Of a stretch of DNA of 58,194 bases, positions 27,213-34,235 are shown piece by piece. Position 1 is the first letter of the stretch; every line of letters begins with the position of its first letter. A program made the position numbers and the translations under genes. A model generated the notes under the pieces. The model had not been told where the DNA came from. It did not search any database and was given only the letters and a program-made list of their open reading frames with translations. Location: positions 1-58,194 of the forward strand of contig VSPO01000006.1 of assembly GCA_009775375.1 (NCBI GenBank), in the 5' to 3' direction. This DNA comes from Muribaculaceae bacterium. Lineage in GTDB: Bacteria > Bacteroidota > Bacteroidia > Bacteroidales > Muribaculaceae.

Positions 27213-27307
27213 AGACAATCCTTTACCTGTAGATATTGTTTGGCATGACATCGCTCTGAGGTCATGCTGATTCATATTAACGTTAACTAACTCCTTTAAT
27301 TCGATAG

Positions 27308-27338
27308 CAAAGTTACAAATAAATTGAATAAATACAAA
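27308..27338 (-). promoter_or_regulatory. gltB promoter
   Basis: On the minus strand TTTG (27335-27338), a 19-nt spacer and TAACTTTG (27308-27315) give a textbook Bacteroidetes promoter. The predicted start near 27301 leaves a leader of about 90 nt. Confidence 0.75.
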
Positions 27339-27396
27339 CAAATTTCAGACTTTTTATCCATTTCAATTGCTTTTGGCAATCAACAGCCTCCTAAAA

Positions 27397-28071
27397 TCAC
27401 ATTTTCTTAAACACCCGCCTACGGAAATAATGAAGAATGTATCGGTGTAGTCCCTCCGAGTCCTTTGGACACAGACATTTGATGAAGTTATCGTGGGAAA
27501 TCATTTTGTCATGCCCGATCATTCGATCAGGAATTAAATAAAACTCGTCAGGATTGGAAGGGAATCCACCAATTCCAAGGGCTATAAATAGTTCAATCCC
27601 TCTGTCCTTGGCAGCGAAATGATAGCGTAAGAACTGGCCCGACAAATCAATACCGTCATTACCCCAAGAAGAACGATATTTGCATTCAACAAAATATTCA
27701 ACTTCCAAGTTATCAAGTTTATGACGAAGATGAAGATCTGGCAGGAGGTTTTCAAGAGCATATGTCTCGCCTGAGATTTTATCTCCTCTCCATGCAAGCA
27801 ACTTGAAACGCGACTTATCAGCATATAACGAAACTACAAAGTCTTCGAATTTACGTCCCTTCATCCCGGCATATCCAATGAACTCGACTTCAGGGAAAAC
27901 AACCATATTAGCAATAGCATATGCCATCTTATAAAGAGCTGATACATTAATGTCATACGTTTGTGCAAACTTTTTAAGCATATTACGCTCGCCGGGAGTA
28001 ACGACGCCATCGGTAGCCGCCATAGAAGCGACCCAATGCGCCGCATCGTATAATGTGATTTTCTCTGTCAT
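27397..28071 (-). CDS. TerB-like domain fused to a PD-(D/E)XK nuclease-like domain
   Basis: 224 residues. The N-terminal 65 (YDAAHWVASMAATDGVVTPGERNMLKKFAQ) resemble the all-helical TerB/TerB-like sensor domain with its acidic metal-binding turn DGVVTPGE. The rest shows the restriction-endonuclease core: GRKFEDFVVSLY, then LLPDLHLRH, then VEYFVECKYRSSW, i.e. the E...PD...ExK order of the fold. The C-terminal part carries a further predicted nucleotide-fold pattern (ELFIALGIGGF). Activity is inferred. TerB domains occur in stress and phage-defence associated proteins, so this may be a single-gene defence or DNA-repair factor. A/T-rich, monocistronic, behind the gltB promoter region. Confidence 0.65.
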   Translation of the reverse strand: MTEKITLYDAAHWVASMAATDGVVTPGERNMLKKFAQTYDINVSALYKMAYAIANMVVFPEVEFIGYAGMKGRKFEDFVVSLYADKSRFKLLAWRGDKISGETYALENLLPDLHLRHKLDNLEVEYFVECKYRSSWGNDGIDLSGQFLRYHFAAKDRGIELFIALGIGGFPSNPDEFYLIPDRMIGHDKMISHDNFIKCLCPKDSEGLHRYILHYFRRRVFKKM

Positions 28072-28125
28072 AGATTAGATTCCTTGTCGCCTTTTTCATT
28101 TATTCATTCCCGTTGGTCTCATTCC

Positions 28126-28470
28126 TTAGAGCGTGTTCAGCTCAAGGATAGTCGTATGTCCATCCTTCAGCACTACGCTCAGAGATTTCATACCTGCAAT
28201 GAACTCTTCATCAGATGAAGTTGAAACCAATTCGGGCATACGGGCTGAACATATACTGTCCCAATTGAAAGTCAGTCTGTCAAGAAATGCAAAGTTGTAT
28301 TTCACTTCCATGCAGAATCGTGACAAAATATATGTTTTCTTCTCAGGGGTCAGTTTTTGTTGCGTTGCCTGAGAGTCCGTCCCAATGGAATAACTGATTG
28401 CCCCGGCAGGGGTAGTAAAGATTGCGAACACCAACGAAAGCATGGCAGACAATCGATAAAATCTTCCCAT
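28126..28470 (-). pseudogene. truncated S41-type peptidase, N-terminal fragment
   Basis: 114 codons starting MGRFYRLSAMLSLVFAIF with a signal peptide. YILSRFCMEVKYNFAFLDRL, NWDSI and LKDGHT are the N-terminal landmarks of Bacteroidetes S41 (tricorn/CTP-like) peptidases, which normally run to 450 or more residues with PDZ and Ser/Lys catalytic parts. The frame stops right after LKDGHTTI, so the protease domain is missing. A -7 element (28495-28502) survives upstream on this strand. A dead gene or an exported short peptide. Confidence 0.6.
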
Positions 28471-28592
28471 GTCGGCTTTGTCATATAGTTTGCACAAAAT
28501 TAATAAAAAACAGATACTCGATTGTTGTCTTGCCCCGAAAATATTGACAAGAGAGTAAAAGATTTTCAGGACGAGATATATACATATTTTTG

Positions 28593-28623
28593 TTTGTCGG
28601 GTCGGGGAGATTTTATAATTTTG
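28593..28623 (+). promoter_or_regulatory. promoter of the DMT transporter gene
   Basis: TTTG (28593-28596), 19 nt, then TAATTTTG (28616-28623). Expected start near 28630, which places the reading-frame extension upstream of 28693 largely outside the transcript and supports the chosen start codon. Confidence 0.75.
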
Positions 28624-28692
28624 CATAAAAATGAGACGGATTTTTCTCGGGGGAACCTCAGGAAACGATGCTCTTATTATTGCAAAACGACA

Positions 28693-29604
28693 ATGGCTCA
28701 ATCAGTTTTTATACGTAAATCAGAGAGCGGCAAGGGGATGTGGAAATACCATATCTTAGCTCTCGTCACGGCCCTCATATGGTCTACAACCTTTGTATCG
28801 ACTAAAGTGCTGCTTAACGAAGGAATGACTCCGGAAACTATTTTCGTGACGCGCTTTGCTATAGCCTACCTCTTGATTATCTGCATTTTCCATAGTAAAC
28901 TGATGGCCGATTCCCTAAAAGATGAAGCCTTGCTCTGTCTTGCAGGACTGACGGGCGGTTCGCTTTACTTCCTGACAGAAAACACGGCTCTGAAATTCAC
29001 GTATGCCTCCAACGTCTCGATACTCATCTCGGCCACTCCCCTACTGACAATCGCCCTGTCGGCATGGGTGTTCCGCCAGAAGTTCCACAAGTCGATGCTT
29101 TTCGGATCGCTGCTCGCCCTTTCGGGAGTGGCCTTGGTGGTCTTTAACGGAAACGCAACCTTTAAGGTGGCTCCCATAGGCGACCTGCTCACCCTTGCAG
29201 CCGCGATGTGCTGGGCATCCTATAGCGTGGTGCTCAAATACCTCGGCAACCACAGCTATTCCACGCTTTTCATAACCAGGAAAGTATTCTTCTACGGACT
29301 CGTATCGATGCTCCTCTATTTGCCCTTTTCGGGAGTGGAATATGACTTCCATCTTCTGTCAAAACCCGAAGTCTACGGCAACATCCTCTTTTTAGGGGTC
29401 GTCGCAAGCTTCGGGTGTTTTATCGTCTGGAACCGCATTGTAGAGGAACTTGGTCCCGACAAGGCCAACAACTATATCTACATCTCTCCGTTGGGGACAA
29501 TCACCACCGCCATCATCTTCCTTCACGAACCCATCACGTGGATGGCCTTAATAGGAGCAGCAATCACAATTTGCGGAGTAGTCATCGTAGAACGCCTTCG
29601 TTAG
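28693..29604 (+). CDS. DMT superfamily exporter (EamA family)
   Basis: Inner-membrane metabolite exporter of 303 residues with ten predicted helices in two EamA repeats. Repeat 1 begins YHILALVTALIWSTTFVSTKVLL, repeat 2 begins LAAAMCWASYSVVLKYLG. The last helix ends GVVIVERLR. Substrate is unknown; relatives export amino acids, nucleobases or other small metabolites. The start MAQSVFIRK is chosen because the promoter lies just upstream; MWKYHIL at 28738 is an alternative. It is monocistronic and followed by a small hairpin. Confidence 0.85.
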   Translation: MAQSVFIRKSESGKGMWKYHILALVTALIWSTTFVSTKVLLNEGMTPETIFVTRFAIAYLLIICIFHSKLMADSLKDEALLCLAGLTGGSLYFLTENTALKFTYASNVSILISATPLLTIALSAWVFRQKFHKSMLFGSLLALSGVALVVFNGNATFKVAPIGDLLTLAAAMCWASYSVVLKYLGNHSYSTLFITRKVFFYGLVSMLLYLPFSGVEYDFHLLSKPEVYGNILFLGVVASFGCFIVWNRIVEELGPDKANNYIYISPLGTITTAIIFLHEPITWMALIGAAITICGVVIVERLR

Positions 29605-29628
29605 AATAAGTCACTATGTTTGCATTTG

Positions 29629-29660
29629 AAAAGCCGGATCCACGCTCAACGGGGGCTTTT
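29629..29660 (+). terminator. hairpin after the DMT gene
   Basis: AAAAGCC (29629-29635) pairs with GGCTTTT (29654-29660) 24 nt after the stop codon. The loop is long and there is a short T run only within the arm. Confidence 0.5.
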
Positions 29661-29761
29661 GCGTCTGGAGCGCAGATATGTCCTTGACTGCGACCATAAA
29701 TTCACAGAGACGGAGAAGCGAGACATCGCAAATTCAATCACTCTGAAAAAAATTCACGCCT

Positions 29762-29791
29762 GCAAAAGTTGCCGATATCGGCAACTTTTGC
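29762..29791. promoter_or_regulatory. perfect 30-bp palindrome, likely operator
   Basis: Bases 29762-29776 are the exact reverse complement of 29777-29791; the centre is TTGCCGATATCGGCAA. The palindrome fills the spacer of a promoter whose -7 element TATCTTTG (29792-29799) is immediately adjacent and whose -33 element GTTG (29768-29771) lies inside it. A half-site (TTGCCGAT, 29821-29828) sits just before the start codon of the small HTH gene. Together this suggests autorepression by that protein. Confidence 0.7.
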
Positions 29792-29830
29792 TATCTTTGC
29801 ATTATATTTTAATCAAAGTTTTGCCGATAG

Positions 29831-30007
29831 ATGGAGTATATTTCAGTTAAAGAATGGGCAGAGATGCATGGAGTTTCGGAGCGTACAGCCCGAAACTATT
29901 GCGCACAGGGTAAAATTGAAGGTGCATATATTATAGGTAAAACATGGAACATACCTGAGGACGCACTCCCTCCGAAACACTCAAATAAATCTTCAATATC
30001 TCCTTGA
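29831..30007 (+). CDS. small helix-turn-helix DNA-binding protein, possibly a truncated HTH-Fic or antitoxin
   Basis: 58 residues: MEYISVKEWAEMHGVSERTA, then RNYCAQGKIEGAYIIGKTWN. This is the MerR/excisionase-like winged HTH found in Bacteroidetes as small stand-alone regulators or as the N-terminus of Fic and related proteins. The tail PPKHSNKSSISP is not homologue-like and the expected downstream partner is absent, so the gene may be truncated. The 30-bp palindrome and promoter upstream are intact, so expression and self-regulation seem possible. Confidence 0.7.
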   Translation: MEYISVKEWAEMHGVSERTARNYCAQGKIEGAYIIGKTWNIPEDALPPKHSNKSSISP

Positions 30008-30131
30008 TGGAGGTGATGATAAGAATCGCCATCGCCCACATCGTGATAGATCCGTGAGCCGTGGAGAGATTCTTTTTGCGTCCCGAAGATGTCACCGGAG
30101 ATTCGGGATCCGGTTTAAGTTTCTGGCCCAT
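29931..30131 (-). CDS. possible small membrane protein
   Basis: A 66-codon frame on the minus strand, MGQKLKPDPESPVTSS... with one hydrophobic segment WAMAILIITSIKEILKIYL. Its last 25 codons overlap the HTH gene on the other strand, and no family is recognised. The first half could be real; the overlap suggests a truncated or chance frame. Confidence 0.3.
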   Translation of the reverse strand: MGQKLKPDPESPVTSSGRKKNLSTAHGSITMWAMAILIITSIKEILKIYLSVSEGVRPQVCSMFYL

Positions 30132-30331
30132 AGTATAATATTATAATCATAAACAAGGCATGCAAATCGACATGCCGTCATCCGCCTCTGCCATTGCCGA
30201 CATCAGCCTGAGAGGGAACTTGATTTTACAACAATTCACATGCTTTTATGGTTGCCTGTCAAGAACAATATTTCCCCTTTTCATATCGGCTTGCCTTATT
30301 TCACATAGTTTTTCCCGATACTGTTATTTTT

Positions 30332-30363
30332 CTTGCCAAATTGGAATAGATTGTTTAACTTTG
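30332..30363 (+). promoter_or_regulatory. promoter of the GH43 / NRPS region
   Basis: CTTG (30332-30335), 20 nt, TAACTTTG (30356-30363). It gives a leader of about 117 nt before the GH43 gene. No other consensus promoter was seen in the short gap between GH43 and the phosphatase gene, so this may drive the whole 13-kb operon. Between 30008 and 30331 I see only a small GGCATG/CATGCC hairpin (30157-30176). Confidence 0.65.
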
Positions 30364-30448
30364 CAAGAGCGGCAGGGTCTTTCCGACATCCCGGAAGGCA
30401 CAACGCCCAACTTCATTGACAAATAATCAACCTAAACCAATCAACCTC

Positions 30449-30490
30449 ATGGCTTTCATGAAGCTGTTTTTCAAACCATTCAAATCATGA
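30449..30490 (+). CDS. 13-residue leader peptide overlapping the GH43 start
   Basis: MAFMKLFFKPFKS followed by TGA that overlaps the GH43 ATG as ATGA. The peptide is short, basic and aromatic. The exact overlap suggests translational coupling of the downstream gene, or it may be a chance frame. Confidence 0.35.
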   Translation: MAFMKLFFKPFKS

Positions 30491-31515
30491 GAACAATATC
30501 CGTTTTCACGCTTCTGCTCCTGTGGCTACCTATTTTCGCCCAGGGAAACACATCCGCCAAGACCGTCACCAATGGCGAAGTATGGCTCGACACGTCGGGC
30601 AACCCCATCAATGCCCATGGCGGCGGAATCCTCTATCACGACGGCAAATACTATTGGTATGGGGAATACAAGAAAGGAAAAACCATCCTCCCGGAATGGG
30701 CCACATGGGAATGCTACCGCACGGACGTGACCGGCGTTGGCTGCTACTCCTCTCCCGACATGGTAAACTGGACATTTGAAGGAATCGTGCTTCCCGCCGT
30801 GAAAGACAACCCCTCGCACGACCTCCATCCTTCGAAGGTGTTGGAACGTCCGAAAGTGGTCTACAATGCCAAGACCGGCAAATTCGTGATGTGGGCACAC
30901 GTCGAGAGCGCGGATTACAGCAAGGCTGCCGCCGGCGTGGCAGTCAGCGACTCCCCGACAGGGCCGTTTGAATATCTCGGCTCTTTCCGCCCCAACGATG
31001 CCATGAGCCGCGACCAAACAGTGTTTGTCGATGACGATGGCAAGGCATATCAGTTCGCATCATCTGAAAACAACCAAACACTCTACATCAACGAGCTGAC
31101 CGACGACTATCTGCGCCCTACAGGCCGGTTCACCCGCAACTTTATTGGCATGTCGCGTGAGGCTCCCGCCGTGTTCAAGAAAGACGGCAAGTATTATATG
31201 ATATCCTCCGGCTGCACCGGCTGGGACCCCAACAATGCCGAGCTTGCCATGGCCGACTCCATCATGGGTCCTTGGAAACTAGTGGGCGATCCATGCACGG
31301 GAAAAGACGCCGACAAGACATTTTATGCGCAGAGCACCTACGTGCAACCCGTCTACGGAAAGAAAGACCTTTTCATCGCCATGTTCGACCGCTGGAACAA
31401 GACCGACCTCGAAAACTCACGCTACGTGTGGCTTCCGATTTCGTTTAAGGACGGGAAAATCACTATACCTTGGCGCGAGACTTGGAGCATCGACGAAATC
31501 AGCGGGCAAAACTGA
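30487..31515 (+). CDS. GH43 family glycoside hydrolase, exo-beta-1,3-galactanase-like
   Basis: 342 residues with a signal peptide (LLLLWLPIFAQG). The first blade INAHGGGILYHDGKYYWYGE, the ERPKVVYNAKTGKFVMWAH strand, the acid-containing SREAPAVFKKDGKYYMISSG and CTGWDPN are typical of the GH43 branch that contains exo-beta-1,3-galactanases (subfamily 24 and neighbours), in which the usual N-terminal Asp base is missing, as here. It probably trims arabinogalactan-type or mucin-like galactans in the periplasm. It lies 30 nt upstream of the phosphatase gene and may share its transcript, linking a glycan enzyme to the NRPS operon; no SusC/D pair is near. Confidence 0.75.
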   Translation: MRTISVFTLLLLWLPIFAQGNTSAKTVTNGEVWLDTSGNPINAHGGGILYHDGKYYWYGEYKKGKTILPEWATWECYRTDVTGVGCYSSPDMVNWTFEGIVLPAVKDNPSHDLHPSKVLERPKVVYNAKTGKFVMWAHVESADYSKAAAGVAVSDSPTGPFEYLGSFRPNDAMSRDQTVFVDDDGKAYQFASSENNQTLYINELTDDYLRPTGRFTRNFIGMSREAPAVFKKDGKYYMISSGCTGWDPNNAELAMADSIMGPWKLVGDPCTGKDADKTFYAQSTYVQPVYGKKDLFIAMFDRWNKTDLENSRYVWLPISFKDGKITIPWRETWSIDEISGQN

Positions 31516-31545
31516 TTCACAATCCCTCTTACTCGACAATAAGTC

Positions 31546-33885
31546 ATGAAACTTTCCACAAGACTGTCTCTCTACGCGGCCTGCATAAGTCTGGCTATAG
31601 GGCTGGGCATAACTTTCACGCTTGAATATTCCGCCGCCCGAAACGAACGGAAGGATGCAGAAAGGCTTACGGAACTGATGCAGAAGCAACTCGTCAGGAA
31701 TATCGGGGCAGACCTTAGAAACGTGGAGCGCCAAGTGGAACGCACCGCTCTTGAAATGGCTCTCAGCAGGGCCGTATTCACGGAAAGGAACGCCGGCATC
31801 GTGCTTCGCATCATGCTCGAAAGCGACTCCCTGATACAGGGATGCTGCGTGGCGTTCCTTCCGGAATACGCTCCCCCGACCATGTCGGAGGAGATTCTGA
31901 AAAGCAGTGTAGCCAGCATTTCAGAGGGCAGGGAATGGATGATGTATGCCGACCGCAACCCCGACGGAACAATCCGCGAACGCTTTCTCCATTCTCCTGA
32001 ATATCCCTACACAGGGATGGCATGGTTTCGCGACGCAATAGAAAAGCGACAAGGCATATGGAGCCTACCCTATCTCGATGCGGGAGGGGGAGGGATGGAC
32101 ATGATTACATTTTCCTATCCCCTGCCCAACTCCCAAGACAATATTTATGCCGTAGCCACCGCCGACGTGTCGATAAAGTCGCTTGCCGCCACAATCGAGC
32201 GGCTAAAGCCATACAAAGATTCCCGGTCATTTCTAATGCTCGGCGACAGCATCGTAGGAAGCTCACGTCAGGAATTCTATTCCGAAACAGGGCATAATAC
32301 AGATGATTATATCATATGCAGGCAGCCAATCGGAGGAATGGATTTAGCGGTCTGCACAGTGACACCCGTATCCACCGTGCTTTCCTTGATGAACAGCGTC
32401 CGGATTCCTTTGATTGTCATAATGATTGCAGGGATTGTTCTCCTGCTGATTGTCGTCCGTATGGTCATCGTGCGCACACTTCGTCCACTTAACAATCTTT
32501 CGGAAGCCGCCCGCAAGATCGGAGATGGGGATTTCGGAACGCCGCTTCCCGATTCCGTAGGGTTCAGCGAACTTGAAACGCTACGCGACGCCATGGCAGG
32601 GATGGGACAATCCATCCGGGAGCATGTCAGGGAAATAGCCGACAACGCCCGGAGAATCCAACGAATCGAGAGCGAACTCACGATTGCCCGGAGAATCCAG
32701 TCTGGAATGCTGCCGGACGCTTGGGACCGTCTTCTTCCCTCTCTCCCTCCGGAAGAGAGAGAGGCCATGCTGCAGCTGACGGTGGCGGCATCCCTTCAGC
32801 CTGCCCGCGAAGTCAGCGGCGACCTGTATGATTATCTTCCTGTAGGCAACAAGCTTGTCTTTGCCATCGCCGACGTCAGCGACAAGGGAGTTCCAGCCTC
32901 GCTCGTGATGAGCCAAATCAAAAACCTTTTCCATTTCATAGCAAGCGGAAACCCTCAACCTGCGGCCATTCTCGATGAGCTAAACCGATCTCTCGCTTCC
33001 AACAATCCCCACAACATGTTTGTCACAATGATTATAGGCGTGGCAGACCCTATCAGACAGACCCTGACCCTTGCCAACGCCGGACATAATCCCCCAGTGA
33101 TGATCAGCGGAGGAGAGGCGAGATTGCTACGGCTTGATTCCGGAATCGCCTTGGGAGTTTTGGAAGACATAGCATATACCCAGCAGGAGTTTGCATTCAG
33201 AAATTCGGATATGGTCTTCCTATATACCGACGGACTGACCGAGGCCACCGACTCCACCGGAGTGGAATATGGCGAAGAGAGACTCGTAAAGACAATAGAC
33301 AGCAGCGCAGCAACCGGCAACGCAGACGCCAACGCCATCATATCTTCGATAAGGCGCGACATTGATGGATTCGCACACGGAGCCAAGGCCGACGACGTGA
33401 CGCTATTGTGCATAGGCATAAGGGATTCCGAAAATAAAGTCAATGAATCAGGCTACGAGGAGAACATATATCAGAAGCATTTCGAATATGACATCAGCGA
33501 GCTGAACAAACTTCAGGACTTTATCGACCGTGTCTGGAAACAGGAAAACTGGCCCGACTCAGAGAAATTCCGTACGACCCTCGTTGCCGAAGAAGCCCTA
33601 TCCAACGTCATAAGATATTCCCGGCCAAGTCAGGCCGGAGATAGCGTAAAGCTCACCATAAAGCGACGGAGTGAGGGCATCAGCATGAGTGTGGAAGACG
33701 GCGGCCCGCGATTCAATCCTTTGGAAGATGCACCGACGCCCAACCTGACAGACGACGCTGAAAGCCGCCCCATCGGAGGGCTTGGCATATTCCTGATTCG
33801 CGAAAATGCCTCCTCCCTGAATTATGAATACACGAATAACAACAACATCTTTACAATCAACTTAGACTTCAACGAAGCCTTGTAG
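31546..33885 (+). CDS. membrane sensor with HAMP, SpoIIE/PP2C phosphatase and anti-sigma-type kinase domain
   Basis: 779 residues. TM helix 8-27, an extracytoplasmic sensor of about 250 residues (Cache-like: WFRDAIEKRQGIWSLPYLDAG), TM helix 285-310, HAMP (RTLRPLNNLSEAARKIGDGDFG), a helical linker IARRIQSGMLP, then the PP2C/SpoIIE phosphatase with metal residues in REVSGDLYDY, IADVSDKGVPASL, LYTDGLTEA and DDVTLLCI. From 640 to the end comes a Bergerat kinase fold of the SpoIIAB/RsbW type: EEALSNVIRYS (N box), EDGGPRFNP (G1), GGLGIFLI (G2). Known relatives dephosphorylate STAS proteins in partner switching. The STAS gene follows 43 nt downstream, so sensing, phosphatase and kinase are in one chain. 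Confidence 0.92.
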   Translation: MKLSTRLSLYAACISLAIGLGITFTLEYSAARNERKDAERLTELMQKQLVRNIGADLRNVERQVERTALEMALSRAVFTERNAGIVLRIMLESDSLIQGCCVAFLPEYAPPTMSEEILKSSVASISEGREWMMYADRNPDGTIRERFLHSPEYPYTGMAWFRDAIEKRQGIWSLPYLDAGGGGMDMITFSYPLPNSQDNIYAVATADVSIKSLAATIERLKPYKDSRSFLMLGDSIVGSSRQEFYSETGHNTDDYIICRQPIGGMDLAVCTVTPVSTVLSLMNSVRIPLIVIMIAGIVLLLIVVRMVIVRTLRPLNNLSEAARKIGDGDFGTPLPDSVGFSELETLRDAMAGMGQSIREHVREIADNARRIQRIESELTIARRIQSGMLPDAWDRLLPSLPPEEREAMLQLTVAASLQPAREVSGDLYDYLPVGNKLVFAIADVSDKGVPASLVMSQIKNLFHFIASGNPQPAAILDELNRSLASNNPHNMFVTMIIGVADPIRQTLTLANAGHNPPVMISGGEARLLRLDSGIALGVLEDIAYTQQEFAFRNSDMVFLYTDGLTEATDSTGVEYGEERLVKTIDSSAATGNADANAIISSIRRDIDGFAHGAKADDVTLLCIGIRDSENKVNESGYEENIYQKHFEYDISELNKLQDFIDRVWKQENWPDSEKFRTTLVAEEALSNVIRYSRPSQAGDSVKLTIKRRSEGISMSVEDGGPRFNPLEDAPTPNLTDDAESRPIGGLGIFLIRENASSLNYEYTNNNNIFTINLDFNEAL

Positions 33886-33928
33886 ACCCTGGCAGAGAAG
33901 AAAAAAACACTTAATAATAGAGACCTAT

Positions 33929-34235
33929 ATGAACGTAGAAATAAAAAAACGACACAGACAACACTTTAGTATGCATTTCGGGCCGAGTTGACTCCGTGAC
34001 CGCACCGCAACTTGACGCCGTCATCCCCCAAATTTGTCCGGATGGGTCAAAAGGCGACATCGTGGCCGACTGCCGCGACATGGAATACATCAGCAGTGCC
34101 GGGCTCCGCGCTTTCATCGTGCTTCTGAAACGCGCAAAAGCCATGGGGCGCGAGCTTCGCCTTGAAAACCTCTCCCCCTCCATACGCTCGATTTTCGACA
34201 TGACCGGTTTCACTAAAATATTCAACATCAGCTAA
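33929..34235 (+). CDS. STAS anti-anti-sigma protein, frameshifted at an A7 run
   Basis: If one A is removed from the A7 run at 33943-33949 the frame reads MNVEIKNDTDNTLVCISGRV and continues to the stop at 34233, giving a normal STAS protein of about 101 residues. As written, the ATG frame stops after 20 codons; only a GTG start at 33996 would give an uninterrupted 79-residue protein lacking the first beta strands. The phosphorylation loop DMEYISSAGLRAF with the conserved serine is intact, as is the C-terminal IRSIFDMTGFTKIF. It lies between the phosphatase/kinase and the NRPS and overlaps the NRPS start as TAATG. It may be a phase or slippage switch, or a sequencing error. Confidence 0.8.
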
